Positions 44,925 through 55,837 of a stretch of 64,000 nucleotides of DNA are shown here, one piece after another (within the stretch, counting starts at the first letter, position 1; each line of letters starts with the position of its first letter). The notes under the pieces were generated by a model. The model did no database searches. It was not told the origin of the DNA and saw only the letters and a program-made list of their open reading frames with translations. A program made the position numbers and the translations under genes. Source of the DNA: Comamonadaceae bacterium (GTDB lineage: Bacteria; Pseudomonadota; Gammaproteobacteria; Burkholderiales; Burkholderiaceae_C); contig JAIXSQ010000003.1 of the NCBI GenBank assembly GCA_027484575.1, forward strand, positions 1-64,000. Reading direction: 5' to 3'.

Positions 44925-45671
44925 ATGAGCAAACACAAGCTGATCGCCGGCAACTGGAAGATGAACGGCAGCCTGGCCGGCAACGACGCGCTGGTGCGCG
45001 CCGTGGTGGCCGGCCTGGGCGGCGCGCGCTGCACCGTGGCCCTGTGCGTGCCCGCGCCCTACCTGGCGCAGCTGCAGCTGCTGCGGCACGGCAGCGCGCT
45101 CGAGCTGGGCGCGCAGGACGTGAGCGCGCATGCGCAGGGCGCCTACACGGGCGAGGTGTCGGCCGCCATGCTCAAGGAGTTCGGCGCGCGCTACGCGATC
45201 GTCGGCCACTCCGAGCGCCGCCAGTACCACGGCGAGACCGACCAGCTGGTGGCCGACAAGGCCAAGGCCGCGCTGGCGCAGGGCATCACGCCCATCGTCT
45301 GCGTGGGCGAGACCCTGGCCGAGCGCGAGGGCGGCCGCACCGAGGAGGTGGTCAAGCGCCAGCTGGCCGCCGTGATCCACACGCTGGCGCACTGCGCCGG
45401 CGAGATCGTGGTGGCCTACGAGCCGGTGTGGGCGATCGGCACCGGCAGGACCGCCACCCCCGAGCAGGCCCAGCAGGTGCACGCCGTGCTGCGTGCGCAG
45501 CTGCAGGCGGCCACCGGCCATGCCGAGCGCGTGCACATCCTCTACGGCGGCAGCATGAATGCCGCCAACGCGGCCAGCCTGCTGGCCCAGCCCGACATCG
45601 ACGGCGGCCTGATCGGCGGCGCGTCGCTGAAGGCACCCGATTTCCTGCAGATCATCCAGGCGGCCGGCTGA
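44925..45671 (+). CDS. tpiA: Triosephosphate isomerase
   Basis: TpiA interconverts dihydroxyacetone phosphate and glyceraldehyde 3-phosphate in glycolysis and gluconeogenesis. The 248 residues have the substrate-binding [12 protein letters not shown] (Asn10, Lys12 region), the catalytic His in IVGHSERRQ near 95, the catalytic Glu in [13 protein letters not shown] near 163, and the phosphate-binding [10 protein letters not shown] near 206 with GGASL at 231. secG follows 32 bases downstream, an order frequent in proteobacteria (tpiA-secG-tRNA-Leu-nuo). Confidence 0.98.
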   Translation: MSKHKLIAGNWKMNGSLAGNDALVRAVVAGLGGARCTVALCVPAPYLAQLQLLRHGSALELGAQDVSAHAQGAYTGEVSAAMLKEFGARYAIVGHSERRQYHGETDQLVADKAKAALAQGITPIVCVGETLAEREGGRTEEVVKRQLAAVIHTLAHCAGEIVVAYEPVWAIGTGRTATPEQAQQVHAVLRAQLQAATGHAERVHILYGGSMNAANAASLLAQPDIDGGLIGGASLKAPDFLQIIQAAG

Positions 45672-45703
45672 GCCGCCCACGACCACAGACGAGAGATTCC
45701 CGA

Positions 45704-46114
45704 ATGAACTGGCTCCTCACCCTCATCCTGGCCGTCCAGATCCTCACGGCGCTGGGCATGATCGGCCTGATCCTGATCCAGCACGGCAAGGGCGCCGACA
45801 TGGGCGCCGCGTTCGGCAGCGGCGGCTCGGGCAGCCTGTTCGGCGCCAGCGGCAGCGCCAACTTCCTGTCGCGCACCACGGCCGTGCTGGCCACCGTGTT
45901 CTTCGTCTGCACGCTGGCGCTGGCCTACTTCGGCAACCTGCGCCCGGCCAGCCAGGGCGGCAGCAGCGTCCTGGACCGCGCCGCCGCGCCGGCGGCGCCG
46001 GCTTCCTCGCCCGCCGCCCAGATCCCCGCGCCGTCCGCCGCGGGCAGCGCCGCGGCCGTGCCGGCCGCCCCCGCCACGCCCGCCTCGGGCGCGGCGCAGA
46101 TCCCCGCGCGCTGA
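45704..46114 (+). CDS. secG: Preprotein translocase subunit SecG
   Basis: SecG is the small accessory subunit of SecYEG. The 136-residue protein has two membrane segments (about 4-22 and 56-76) separated by the conserved loop IQHGKGADMGAAFGSGGSGS and SLFGASGSANFLSRTT. A C-terminal tail of about 55 residues, rich in Ala and Pro (AAPASSPAAQIPAPSAAGS), extends beyond the E. coli length of 110, as is common in betaproteobacteria. The start ATG at 45704 precedes NWLLTLILAVQ. Confidence 0.95.
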   Translation: MNWLLTLILAVQILTALGMIGLILIQHGKGADMGAAFGSGGSGSLFGASGSANFLSRTTAVLATVFFVCTLALAYFGNLRPASQGGSSVLDRAAAPAAPASSPAAQIPAPSAAGSAAAVPAAPATPASGAAQIPAR

Positions 46115-46233
46115 CCTGAACATTTCCCGGCGTCAACGTCAGGAGACGCTCGGGATTCAGGGTAAACTCGCAGGCTGTCTGCAGGGCCAAAAGAAGGCAC
46201 GAGCCTCGGGGCGCCATCCGGACACCCACACAT

Positions 46234-46318
46234 GCCGTCGTGGTGAAATTGGTAGACACGCTATCTTGAGGGGGTAGTGGCGAAAGCTGTGCGAGTTCGA
46301 GTCTCGCCGACGGCACCA
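46234..46318 (+). tRNA. tRNA-Leu, anticodon GAG
   Basis: The 85-base gene folds as a class II tRNA. The acceptor stem is GCCGTCG (46234-46240) with CGACGGC (46308-46314), followed by discriminator A and an encoded CCA. The anticodon stem is CTATC/GGTAG with loop TTGAGGG, so the anticodon is GAG at 46268-46270, reading CUC and CUU. A long variable arm (TGGC-GAAA-GCTG region) and T arm GCGAG-TTCGAGT-CTCGC are present. It lies between secG and nuoA and is probably co-transcribed with one of them. Confidence 0.97.
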
Positions 46319-46374
46319 GGACATTGAAACGGCCACCGTGGCGCAAGCCCCGGTGGCCTCATCCCGAACGCGCG

Positions 46375-46746
46375 ATGCAACTCGACCAGTACCTCCCAGT
46401 CTTCCTGTTCATCCTGGTGGGCATCGCAGTCGGGGTGCTGCCGCAGGTGCTGGGCTGGGTCTTCGCAGGGGCTGCCGGCTTCCACAAGCCCGACGCGGCC
46501 AAGAACTCCCCCTACGAATGCGGCTTCGAGGCCTTCGAGGACGCGCGCATGAAGTTCGACGTGCGCTACTACCTCGTGGCCATCCTGTTCATCCTCTTCG
46601 ACCTCGAGATCGCGTTCCTCTTCCCCTGGGCCGTGGCCCTGCGGGAGATCGGGCCGGTGGGCTTCTGGTCGATGATGGTCTTCCTTGGAATCCTCGTGGT
46701 GGGGTTCATCTACGAATGGAAGAAGGGCGCACTCGACTGGGAGTGA
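46375..46746 (+). CDS. nuoA: NADH-quinone oxidoreductase subunit A
   Basis: NuoA is a small membrane subunit near the quinone site of complex I. The 123 residues have three membrane segments (about 7-28, 62-84, 90-112). The conserved loop [20 protein letters not shown] carries the Cys that becomes accessible in the deactive enzyme, and [12 protein letters not shown] follows. Start is the ATG at 46375 (MQLDQYLP); an upstream in-frame ATG at 46324 would add 17 non-conserved residues. It is the first of 14 nuo genes, all on this strand. Confidence 0.96.
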   Translation: MQLDQYLPVFLFILVGIAVGVLPQVLGWVFAGAAGFHKPDAAKNSPYECGFEAFEDARMKFDVRYYLVAILFILFDLEIAFLFPWAVALREIGPVGFWSMMVFLGILVVGFIYEWKKGALDWE

Positions 46747-46782
46747 CGCTCCCTGGGCGCATCGCCAAGGACGCAAACGCAC

Positions 46783-47262
46783 ATGGCTAACGAAGGCATT
46801 CTCGACAAGGGCGTCGTCACGACGACCGTGGACAGCGTCATCAACTGGGCCAAGACCGGCTCGCTCTGGCCGATGACCTTCGGCCTGGCGTGCTGCGCGG
46901 TGGAGATGATGCATGCGGGCGCCGCCCGCTACGACATCGACCGCTTCGGCATGCTGTTCCGCCCCAGCCCCCGGCAGTCCGACCTGATGATCGTGGCCGG
47001 CACGCTGTGCAACAAGATGGCGCCGGCGCTGCGCAAGGTCTACGACCAGATGCCCGAGCCGCGCTGGGTGCTCTCCATGGGCACCTGCGCCAACGGCGGC
47101 GGCTACTACCACTACTCGTACTCGGTCGTGCGCGGCTGCGACCGCATCGTGCCGGTCGACGTCTACGTGCCCGGCTGCCCGCCGACGGCCGAGGCGCTGC
47201 TGTACGGGATCATCCAGCTGCAGCAGAAGATCCGCCGCACCCAGACCATCGCGCGCGCCTGA
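46783..47262 (+). CDS. nuoB: NADH-quinone oxidoreductase subunit B
   Basis: NuoB carries the terminal [4Fe-4S] cluster N2 that passes electrons to quinone. In the 159 residues the ligands are Cys37 and Cys38 ([11 protein letters not shown]), Cys102 ([16 protein letters not shown]) and Cys132 ([12 protein letters not shown]), the unusual adjacent-cysteine pattern of N2. AAGGACG lies upstream of the ATG. It lies 36 bases after nuoA and 4 bases before nuoC. Confidence 0.98.
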   Translation: MANEGILDKGVVTTTVDSVINWAKTGSLWPMTFGLACCAVEMMHAGAARYDIDRFGMLFRPSPRQSDLMIVAGTLCNKMAPALRKVYDQMPEPRWVLSMGTCANGGGYYHYSYSVVRGCDRIVPVDVYVPGCPPTAEALLYGIIQLQQKIRRTQTIARA

Positions 47263-47266
47263 CGTC

Positions 47267-47911
47267 ATGACCGCATCCAACCCCTACGCGGTCGAGCCCG
47301 CGGCCCTGCACGCGACGATCACCGAGGCCCTCGGGCCCCTGGCCAGGCGCGTGGACTTCAAGCTGGGCGAGGTCACCGTCACCGTGGCCCCCGAGAACTA
47401 CCTGAAGGCCGCCGCCGTCCTGCGCGACGACGCGCGCTGCCGCTTCGAGCAGCTGATCGACGTCTGCGGCCTGGACTACTCCGACTACGGCAACGGCGCC
47501 TGGGACGGCCCGCGCTACGCGGTGGTCACGCACCTGCTGTCGGTCAGCCTGAACCAGCGCGTGCGCCTGCGGGTGTTCGCCGCCGACGACGAACTGCCCG
47601 AGGTCGAATCGCTGGTGCCGCTGTGGAGCGCCGCCAACTGGTTCGAGCGCGAGGCCTTCGACCTGTACGGCATCGTCTTCCTGAACCACCCCGACCTGCG
47701 CCGCATCCTGACCGACTACGGCTTCATCGGGCACCCGTTCCGCAAGGACTTCCCGGTGTCCGGGCATGTCGAGATGCGCTACGACCCCGAGCGCCAGCGC
47801 GTGATCTACCAGCCGGTGACCATCGAGCCGCGCGAGATCACGCCGCGCATCATCCGCGAGGACCACTACGGCGGCATCCAGCCGGGCCGGGGGCTGCAGA
47901 ACAATGGCTGA
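47267..47911 (+). CDS. nuoC: NADH-quinone oxidoreductase subunit C
   Basis: NuoC is a peripheral-arm subunit that binds NuoD. The 214-residue protein contains the 30-kDa signature ERE-x-FD-x-(Y)GI-x-F, here [15 protein letters not shown] near residue 125, then [23 protein letters not shown] near 143. It is a separate gene rather than the fused nuoCD of E. coli. The end overlaps nuoD by 8 bases. Confidence 0.97.
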   Translation: MTASNPYAVEPAALHATITEALGPLARRVDFKLGEVTVTVAPENYLKAAAVLRDDARCRFEQLIDVCGLDYSDYGNGAWDGPRYAVVTHLLSVSLNQRVRLRVFAADDELPEVESLVPLWSAANWFEREAFDLYGIVFLNHPDLRRILTDYGFIGHPFRKDFPVSGHVEMRYDPERQRVIYQPVTIEPREITPRIIREDHYGGIQPGRGLQNNG

Positions 47912-49157
47912 GATCAAGAACTACACGCTGAACTTCGGCCCCCAGCACCCCGCCGCGCACGGCGTGCTGCGGCTGGTGCTCGAGCTCGATGGCGAGGTCA
48001 TCCAGCGCGCCGACCCGCACATCGGCCTGCTGCACCGCGCCACCGAGAAGCTGGCCGAGACCAAGACCTACATCCAGTCGCTGCCCTACATGGACCGGCT
48101 GGACTACGTCTCGATGATGTGCAACGAGCACGCCTACTGCCTGGCCATCGAGAAGCTGCTGGGCATCCAGGTGCCCGAGCGCGCCCAGTACATCCGCGTC
48201 ATGTACGCCGAGATCACCCGGCTGCTGAACCACCTGCTGTGGCTCGGCGCGCACGGGCTGGACTGCGGCGCGATGAACATGCTGATCTACTGCTTCCGCG
48301 AGCGGGAGGACCTGTTCGACATGTACGAGGCGGTGTCGGGCGCGCGCATGCACGCGGCCTACTTCCGCCCGGGCGGCGTCTACCGCGACCTGCCCGACAG
48401 CATGCCGCAGTACAAGGCGAGCAAGGTGCGCAACGAGCGCGAGATCAAGCGCATGAACGACGAGCGCAGCGGCACGCTGCTGGACTTCGTCGAGTCGTTC
48501 ACCCGGCGCTTTCCCGGCTACGTCGACGAGTACGAGACGCTGCTGACCGACAACCGCATCTGGAAGCAGCGCACCGTGGGCATCGGCGTGGTCACGCCCG
48601 AGCGCGCGCTCAACCTGGGCTTCACCGGCCCCATGCTGCGCGGCTCGGGCATCGCCTGGGACCTGCGCAAGACGCAGCCCTACGAGGTCTACGACCGGAT
48701 GGACTTCGACATCCCGCTGGGCAAGGAAGGCGACTGCTACGACCGCTACCTGGTGCGCGTGCAGGAGATGCGCGAGTCCAACCGCATCATCCAGCAGTGC
48801 GTGGCCTGGCTGCGCGCCAACCCGGGCCCGGTGATCACCGACAACCACAAGGTCGCACCGCCCAGCCGCGAATCCATGAAGTCCAACATGGAGGAGCTGA
48901 TCCACCACTTCAAGCTGTTCTCCGAGGGCTTCCGGGTCCCCGAGGGCGAGGCCTATGCGGCGGTGGAGCATCCCAAGGGCGAGTTCGGCATCTACATCGT
49001 CAGCGACGGCGCCAACAAGCCCTACCGCCTGAAGATCCGCGCCCCCGGCTTCTCGCACCTGGCGTCGCTGGACGAGATGGGCCGCGGCCACATGATCGCC
49101 GACGCCGTCGCCATCATCGGGACGATGGACATCGTCTTCGGAGAGATCGATCGATGA
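47904..49157 (+). CDS. nuoD: NADH-quinone oxidoreductase subunit D
   Basis: NuoD forms the quinone-binding pocket with NuoB and is related to the large subunit of NiFe hydrogenases. The 417 residues include [23 protein letters not shown] at the start with the HPAAHG loop and its quinone-site His, [12 protein letters not shown] near residue 43, [11 protein letters not shown] near 72 and the C-terminal DIVFGEIDR. The DGE and hydrogenase-like folds are intact; no NiFe cysteines are present, as expected. It overlaps nuoC (8 bases) and nuoE (ATGA). Confidence 0.98.
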   Translation: MAEIKNYTLNFGPQHPAAHGVLRLVLELDGEVIQRADPHIGLLHRATEKLAETKTYIQSLPYMDRLDYVSMMCNEHAYCLAIEKLLGIQVPERAQYIRVMYAEITRLLNHLLWLGAHGLDCGAMNMLIYCFREREDLFDMYEAVSGARMHAAYFRPGGVYRDLPDSMPQYKASKVRNEREIKRMNDERSGTLLDFVESFTRRFPGYVDEYETLLTDNRIWKQRTVGIGVVTPERALNLGFTGPMLRGSGIAWDLRKTQPYEVYDRMDFDIPLGKEGDCYDRYLVRVQEMRESNRIIQQCVAWLRANPGPVITDNHKVAPPSRESMKSNMEELIHHFKLFSEGFRVPEGEAYAAVEHPKGEFGIYIVSDGANKPYRLKIRAPGFSHLASLDEMGRGHMIADAVAIIGTMDIVFGEIDR

Positions 49158-49666
49158 CTGCAGCAGCAGCCGACTACACCCTCAGCGACGCCACCCGGGC
49201 GCGCTTCGACCGCGAGGTCGCCAAGTACCCCGCCGACCAGAAGCAGTCGGCGGTGATGGCCTGCCTGTCCATCGTGCAGCAGGAGCAGGGCTGGGTCAGC
49301 CAGTCCGCCGAGAAGGCGATCGCGCAGCACCTGGGCATGCCCGAGATCGCGGTGCGCGAGGTCACGACCTTCTACAACATGTACAACCAGCAGCCGCTGG
49401 GCCGCTTCAAGCTGAACGTGTGCACCAACCTGCCGTGCCAGCTGCGCGGCGGCGGCCACGCGCTGCAGCACCTGGAGCGCAAGCTGGGCGTGCCCATGAA
49501 CGGCACCACGCCCGACGGCCTGTTCACCCTGCAGCAGAGCGAATGCCTGGGTGCCTGCGCCGACGCGCCGGTGATGCTGGTCAACGACCGCACCATGTGC
49601 AGCTTCATGAGCAACGACAAGCTCGACCAGCTGGTCGACGGCCTGCGCCAGGCCGAGGGGAAGTGA
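49154..49666 (+). CDS. nuoE: NADH-quinone oxidoreductase subunit E
   Basis: NuoE is the thioredoxin-like 24-kDa subunit holding [2Fe-2S] cluster N1a. In the 170-residue product the ligands are Cys90 and Cys95 ([12 protein letters not shown]) and Cys131 and Cys135 ([11 protein letters not shown]). [20 protein letters not shown] near residue 30 and [12 protein letters not shown] near 67 are family features. The ATG at 49154 overlaps the nuoD stop (ATGA). Confidence 0.97.
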   Translation: MTAAAADYTLSDATRARFDREVAKYPADQKQSAVMACLSIVQQEQGWVSQSAEKAIAQHLGMPEIAVREVTTFYNMYNQQPLGRFKLNVCTNLPCQLRGGGHALQHLERKLGVPMNGTTPDGLFTLQQSECLGACADAPVMLVNDRTMCSFMSNDKLDQLVDGLRQAEGK

Positions 49667-49667
49667 G

Positions 49668-51008
<1,341 letters not shown>

Positions 51009-51012
51009 CACC

Positions 51013-53181
51013 ATGATCGAGATCACCCTAGACGGCCAGAAGGTCGAGATCGCCGAAGGCAGCATGGTCATGCATGCGGCCGAGAAGGCGGGCACCTACA
51101 TCCCGCACTTCTGCTACCACAAGAAGCTGTCCATCGCGGCCAACTGCCGCATGTGCCTGGTCGAGGTCGAGAAGGCCCCCAAGCCCATGCCGGCCTGCGC
51201 CACGCCGGTGACCAACGGCATGGTCGTGCGCACCCGCAGCGACAAGGCCATCAAGGCCCAGCAGTCGGTGATGGAGTTCCTGCTGATCAACCACCCGCTG
51301 GACTGCCCGATCTGCGACCAGGGCGGCGAGTGCCAGCTGCAGGACCTGGCCGTGGGCTACGGCGGCTCCGCCTCGCGCTACCAGGAAGAAAAGCGCGTGG
51401 TGCTGCACAAGGACGTGGGCCCGCTGATCTCCATGGAGGAGATGAGCCGCTGCATCCACTGCACCCGCTGCGTGCGCTTCGGCCAGGAGCTGGCCGGCGT
51501 GATGGAGCTGGGCATGGTCAACCGGGGCGAGCACTCCGAGATCACCACCGTGCTGGGCGACACCGTCGACTCCGAGGTGTCGGGCAACATGATCGACCTG
51601 TGCCCGGTCGGGGCGCTCACCAGCAAGCCGTTCCGCTACGCCGCCCGCACCTGGGAGCTGTCGCGCCGCAAGTCGGTCTCGCCGCACGACTCCACCGGTG
51701 CCAACCAGATCGTGCAGGTCAAGAACAACCGCGTGATGCGGGTGCTGCCGCTGGAGAACGAGGCCGTCAACGAGGTCTGGCTGGCCGACCGCGACCGCTT
51801 CTCCTACGAGGCCCTGAACGGCGACGAGCGCCTGACCACGCCCATGCTCAAGCAGGACGGCCAGTGGATCGCCGTCGACTGGCAGACCGCGCTGGAATAC
51901 GTGGCCAACGGGCTCAAGCAGGTGCGTGACGAGCACGGCGCCGCGTCCATCGGCCTGCTGGCCAGCCCGCACAGCACGGTCGAGGAGCTGTTCCTGGCCG
52001 GCGCGCTGGTGCGCGGCCTGGGCAGCGGCAACGTCGACCACCGCCTGCGCCACGCGCAGTTCGCCGCCCCCGAGGGCGTGCGCTGGCTGGGCCTGCCCAT
52101 CGCCGCGCTGGCCGAGCTGCAGGGTGCGCTGGTCGTGGGCTCCAACCTGCGCAAGGAGCATCCGCTGTACGCCATGCGCGTGCGCGCGGCCACCCGCCGC
52201 GGCGCCCGCATCGCGCGCATCCACGACCGCGACGACGACTGGGCGATGGCCCTGGCCGCCTCGTCGCTGGTGCCGGCCGGCCAGTGGGCCCAGGCCCTGG
52301 CCGACGTGGCCACCGCCGTCGCGCAGGCCCAGGGCGGCAGCGCCCCGGCCGCGGGCACCGCCACCGACAGCGCCAAGGCGCTGGCCGCCGCGCTGCTGTC
52401 GGGCGAGCGCAAGGCCATCCTGCTGGGCAACGCCGCCGCGCACCATGCCAATGCGTCCACGCTGCTGGCGCTGGCGCAGTGGATCGGCCAGGCCACCGGC
52501 GCCAGCGTCGGCTACCTGACCGAGGCCGCCAACACCGTCGGCGCGCAGCTGGTGGGCGCACTGCCCGACGCCGGCGCGCTCAATGCCGGCCAGATGCTGG
52601 CCGGCGGCCTGAAGGCCGCCATCCTGCTGAACACCGAGCCGGTGCACGACAGCGCCGCCGGCGCCGCCGCCGCGCAGGGCCTGGGCCGCGCCGAGATGGT
52701 CGTCACCCTCAGCCCCTTCAAGGCCAACATGGAGTTCAGCGACGTGCTGCTGCCCATCGCGCCCTGGACCGAGACCCCCGGCACCTTCGTCAACGCCGAA
52801 GGCCGCGTGCAGTCGTTCCATGCCGTGGTCAAGCCGCTGGGCGAGACCCGCCCGGGCTGGAAGGTGCTGCGCGTGCTGGGCAACCTGCTGGGCCTGCAGG
52901 GCTTCGGCCAGGAATCGGCCGCCGAGGTGCTGGCCGCCGCCCGCGGCGCCGACCACGGCCAGCCGCTGGTGCAGGGCGAGCGCCTGTCCAACCGCACGTC
53001 CGCCGCGATCGACGTGGCGGCCGCCGCCGGCACGCCGTGCACGGCGCCGATCTACGAGCTCGATTCCATCGTGCGCCGCGCCGAGTCGCTGCAGCTGACC
53101 GCCGACGGCCACGCCGGCCGCGCCACGCGGGTGGCGACGGCAGGGCAGGGCGCCCAGCGCCGCGAGGAGGTGGCCGCATGA
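51013..53181 (+). CDS. nuoG: NADH-quinone oxidoreductase subunit G
   Basis: NuoG is the largest peripheral-arm subunit and relays electrons through N1b, N4 and N5. The 722-residue protein has the [2Fe-2S] ligands Cys34, Cys45, Cys48 and Cys62, then [14 protein letters not shown] near 97 and [14 protein letters not shown] near 151. The molybdopterin-oxidoreductase-like domain follows from about residue 220. Length is near 770-900 in other groups, so the C-terminal domain is compact and Ala-rich, as in other Burkholderiales. The ATG at 51013 is preceded by the nuoF stop at four bases; the end overlaps nuoH by 4 bases. Confidence 0.97.
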   Translation: MIEITLDGQKVEIAEGSMVMHAAEKAGTYIPHFCYHKKLSIAANCRMCLVEVEKAPKPMPACATPVTNGMVVRTRSDKAIKAQQSVMEFLLINHPLDCPICDQGGECQLQDLAVGYGGSASRYQEEKRVVLHKDVGPLISMEEMSRCIHCTRCVRFGQELAGVMELGMVNRGEHSEITTVLGDTVDSEVSGNMIDLCPVGALTSKPFRYAARTWELSRRKSVSPHDSTGANQIVQVKNNRVMRVLPLENEAVNEVWLADRDRFSYEALNGDERLTTPMLKQDGQWIAVDWQTALEYVANGLKQVRDEHGAASIGLLASPHSTVEELFLAGALVRGLGSGNVDHRLRHAQFAAPEGVRWLGLPIAALAELQGALVVGSNLRKEHPLYAMRVRAATRRGARIARIHDRDDDWAMALAASSLVPAGQWAQALADVATAVAQAQGGSAPAAGTATDSAKALAAALLSGERKAILLGNAAAHHANASTLLALAQWIGQATGASVGYLTEAANTVGAQLVGALPDAGALNAGQMLAGGLKAAILLNTEPVHDSAAGAAAAQGLGRAEMVVTLSPFKANMEFSDVLLPIAPWTETPGTFVNAEGRVQSFHAVVKPLGETRPGWKVLRVLGNLLGLQGFGQESAAEVLAAARGADHGQPLVQGERLSNRTSAAIDVAAAAGTPCTAPIYELDSIVRRAESLQLTADGHAGRATRVATAGQGAQRREEVAA

Positions 53182-54260
53182 TCGACCAGCTGTACGACTT
53201 CGGCTACGGCCTGATCGGCGCCGGCTGGTGGGCCGGCATGGCCTGGCCCGTGCTGTGGAACCTGCTCAAGATCGTCGCCGTGGTGCTGCCCCTGATGGGC
53301 GCGGTGGCCTACCTGACGCTGTGGGAGCGCAAGGCCATCGGCTTCACCCAGCTGCGCCCGGGCCCCAACCGGATCGGCCCGCTGGGCCTGCTGACGCCCA
53401 TCGCCGACGCGCTCAAGCTGCTGACCAAGGAGATCATCCTCCCCACGGTCGCCAACAAGCCGCTGTTCGTCCTCGGCCCGATCATGACCATCATGCCGGC
53501 GCTGGCGGCCTGGGCGGTCATCCCGTTCGGCCCCGACGTGGCGCTGGCCAACATCAACGCCGGCCTGCTGTTCATCATGGCCATCACCTCGCTCGAGGTG
53601 TACGGCGTGATCATCGCCGGCTGGGCCTCCAACTCGAAGTACGCCCTGCTGGGCGCGCTGCGGGCCTCGGCGCAGATGGTCAGCTACGAGATCGCCATGG
53701 GCTTCGCGCTGGTGGTGGTGCTGATGGTCACCGGCAGCCTGAACATGACCGACGTGGTCATGCAGCAGGCGCAGGGCTGGTTCGCCGACAAGGGCCTGAA
53801 CTTCCTGTCCTGGAACTGGCTGCCGCTGCTGCCCGTCTTCGTCGTCTACTTCATCTCCGGCCTGGCCGAGACCAACCGCCATCCCTTCGACGTGGTCGAG
53901 GGCGAGTCCGAGATCGTCGCGGGCCACATGATCGAGTACTCGGGCATGAGCTTCGCCATGTTCTTCCTGGCCGAGTACGCCAACATGTGGCTGGTGTCCA
54001 TCCTGGCCGTGGTGATGTTCCTCGGCGGCTGGCTGCCCCCCATCGAGTCCGAGCTGCTGGCCTGGATCCCCGGCTGGATCTGGCTGGGCCTCAAGACCTT
54101 CCTGGTCGTGACCATGTTCCTGTGGGTGCGCTCGACCTTCCCGCGCTACCGCTACGACCAGATCATGCGCCTGGGCTGGAAGATCTTCATCCCGGTCACC
54201 CTGGTGTGGCTGGTCGTGGTCGGCCTGTGGATGCAGACCCCCTGGAACATCTGGAAATAA
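53178..54260 (+). CDS. nuoH: NADH-quinone oxidoreductase subunit H
   Basis: NuoH is the membrane subunit that joins the two arms and helps form the quinone chamber. The 360 residues carry about eight membrane segments. [21 protein letters not shown] near residue 48 and the acidic loop [22 protein letters not shown] near 236, with its conserved Glu cluster, are diagnostic. The ATG at 53178 overlaps the nuoG stop (ATGA). nuoI follows 14 bases later. Confidence 0.98.
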   Translation: MIDQLYDFGYGLIGAGWWAGMAWPVLWNLLKIVAVVLPLMGAVAYLTLWERKAIGFTQLRPGPNRIGPLGLLTPIADALKLLTKEIILPTVANKPLFVLGPIMTIMPALAAWAVIPFGPDVALANINAGLLFIMAITSLEVYGVIIAGWASNSKYALLGALRASAQMVSYEIAMGFALVVVLMVTGSLNMTDVVMQQAQGWFADKGLNFLSWNWLPLLPVFVVYFISGLAETNRHPFDVVEGESEIVAGHMIEYSGMSFAMFFLAEYANMWLVSILAVVMFLGGWLPPIESELLAWIPGWIWLGLKTFLVVTMFLWVRSTFPRYRYDQIMRLGWKIFIPVTLVWLVVVGLWMQTPWNIWK

Positions 54261-54274
54261 CGGACGCCTTTCCC

Positions 54275-54796
54275 ATGTCCACCCATACCGCCACGCGGCC
54301 CGCGACCGCCTTCTCGCTGAAGGACTTCCTCTCCAGCTTCCTGCTGGTGGAGTTGTTCAAGGGCCTGCGCATCACCGGCAAGTACTTCCTGGCGCGCAAG
54401 ATCACCATCCAGTTCCCCGAGGAGAAGACGCCGCTGTCGCCGCGCTTCCGGGGGCTGCACGCGCTGCGCCGCTACGACAACGGCGAGGAGCGCTGCATCG
54501 CCTGCAAGCTGTGCGAGGCCGTGTGCCCCGCGATGGCGATCACCATCGAGAGCGACCAGCGCGCCGACGGCACCCGCCGCACCACGCGCTACGACATCGA
54601 CCTGACCAAGTGCATCTTCTGCGGCTTCTGCGAGGAGAGCTGCCCGGTCGACTCGATCGTCGAGACCCACATCCTCGAGTACCACGGCGAGAAGCGCGGC
54701 GACCTGTATTACACCAAGGAGATGCTGCTGGCCGTGGGTGACCGCTACGAGTCCGAGATCGCCGAGCGCAAGGCCGCGGACGCGAAGTACCGCTGA
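54275..54796 (+). CDS. nuoI: NADH-quinone oxidoreductase subunit I
   Basis: NuoI carries [4Fe-4S] clusters N6a and N6b. The 173-residue protein has two classical ferredoxin motifs, [12 protein letters not shown] near residue 72 and [12 protein letters not shown] near 112. An N-terminal amphipathic stretch ([20 protein letters not shown]) probably sits on the membrane. [14 protein letters not shown] near the C-terminus is family-typical. The ATG at 54275 matches the family start. Confidence 0.98.
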   Translation: MSTHTATRPATAFSLKDFLSSFLLVELFKGLRITGKYFLARKITIQFPEEKTPLSPRFRGLHALRRYDNGEERCIACKLCEAVCPAMAITIESDQRADGTRRTTRYDIDLTKCIFCGFCEESCPVDSIVETHILEYHGEKRGDLYYTKEMLLAVGDRYESEIAERKAADAKYR

Positions 54797-54821
54797 CGTC
54801 GCCACCACAACGACACGAACC

Positions 54822-55502
54822 ATGGACGTCAAGACCGGCTTCTTCTACTTCTTCTCGGCGGTGCTGCTGTTCGCGGCCTTCCGGGTGATCACCGCGCGCA
54901 ACACCGTGCACGCGGCCCTGTACCTGGTGCTGGCCTTCTTCCAGGCCTCGGCGATCTGGCTGCTGCTCAAGGCCGAGTTCCTGGCGATCTCGCTGGTGCT
55001 GGTCTACGTCGGCGCCGTGATGGTGCTGTTCCTGTTCGTCGTGATGATGCTGGACCTGGACACCGAGAGCCTGCGCACCAACTTCTGGAAGCACTTCCCG
55101 GTCGCCGGCCTCGTCGGCGCGGTGATCGCGCTGGAGATGGCCGCGGTGCTGATGGGCGGCTTCCGCCCGGCCGAGCCCGCGCAGGGCCCGGCGGCGGTGC
55201 AGGCGGCCGCCGCGGCCGGCGGCGCGGCGGCCCAGGTCTCCAACACCAAGGAACTGGGCAAGCTGCTGTACTCCGAGTACCTGCTGCCGCTGGAGCTGGC
55301 CGCGGTGCTGCTGCTGCTGGCCATCATCGCGGCCATCGCGCTGACCCTGCGCGAGCGCAAGGACAGCAAGCACATGGACCCGGGCATGCAGGTGCGCGTG
55401 AAGGCGGCCGACCGCCTGCGCGTGGTCAAGATGCCGCCGGTGGTGGCGGCACCCGCGCCCGTGGCGCAACCGGCCGACGCGGCCACGGAGGGAAAGGCAT
55501 GA
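54822..55502 (+). CDS. nuoJ: NADH-quinone oxidoreductase subunit J
   Basis: NuoJ is a membrane subunit with five hydrophobic segments. In 226 residues the first segment is [18 protein letters not shown], followed by [15 protein letters not shown] and [18 protein letters not shown], which contains the pi-bulge helix of TM3 implicated in conformational switching. An Ala-rich loop ([16 protein letters not shown]) near residue 125 and a Pro/Ala-rich C-terminus are local extensions. The end overlaps nuoK by 4 bases (ATGA). Confidence 0.96.
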   Translation: MDVKTGFFYFFSAVLLFAAFRVITARNTVHAALYLVLAFFQASAIWLLLKAEFLAISLVLVYVGAVMVLFLFVVMMLDLDTESLRTNFWKHFPVAGLVGAVIALEMAAVLMGGFRPAEPAQGPAAVQAAAAAGGAAAQVSNTKELGKLLYSEYLLPLELAAVLLLLAIIAAIALTLRERKDSKHMDPGMQVRVKAADRLRVVKMPPVVAAPAPVAQPADAATEGKA

Positions 55503-55807
55503 GCCTGACGCTGGGACATTTCCTGTCGCTGGGCGCGGTGCTGTTCGCGCTGTCGGTGGTCGGCATCTTCATGAACCGCCGCAACCTGATCGTCATGCTG
55601 ATGGCCGTCGAGCTGATGCTGCTGGCGGTCAACATGAACTTCGTCGCCTTCTCCTACTACCTGGGCGACATGCACGGCCAGGTGTTCGTGTTCTTCATCC
55701 TGACGGTGGCCGCGGCCGAGTCGGCCATCGGCCTGGCCATCCTCGTCCTGCTGTTCCGCAACAAGTCGAACATCAACGTCGAGACGCTGAACACCCTCAA
55801 GGGCTGA
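55499..55807 (+). CDS. nuoK: NADH-quinone oxidoreductase subunit K
   Basis: NuoK, a small proton-channel subunit related to MrpC, has three membrane segments in 102 residues. The two conserved membrane glutamates are visible: Glu in [19 protein letters not shown] near residue 37 and Glu in [18 protein letters not shown] near 73. The ATG overlaps the nuoJ stop. It is followed by a 30-base gap before nuoL. Confidence 0.98.
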   Translation: MSLTLGHFLSLGAVLFALSVVGIFMNRRNLIVMLMAVELMLLAVNMNFVAFSYYLGDMHGQVFVFFILTVAAAESAIGLAILVLLFRNKSNINVETLNTLKG

Positions 55808-55837
55808 TCACAAGCCCGAGGCGCGGAAAAAGAAACA

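Noticed and set aside
47267..49157. Split of a fused nuoCD gene by a frameshift
   Set aside because: NuoC and NuoD are complete and separate with an 8-base overlap, the normal betaproteobacterial state.
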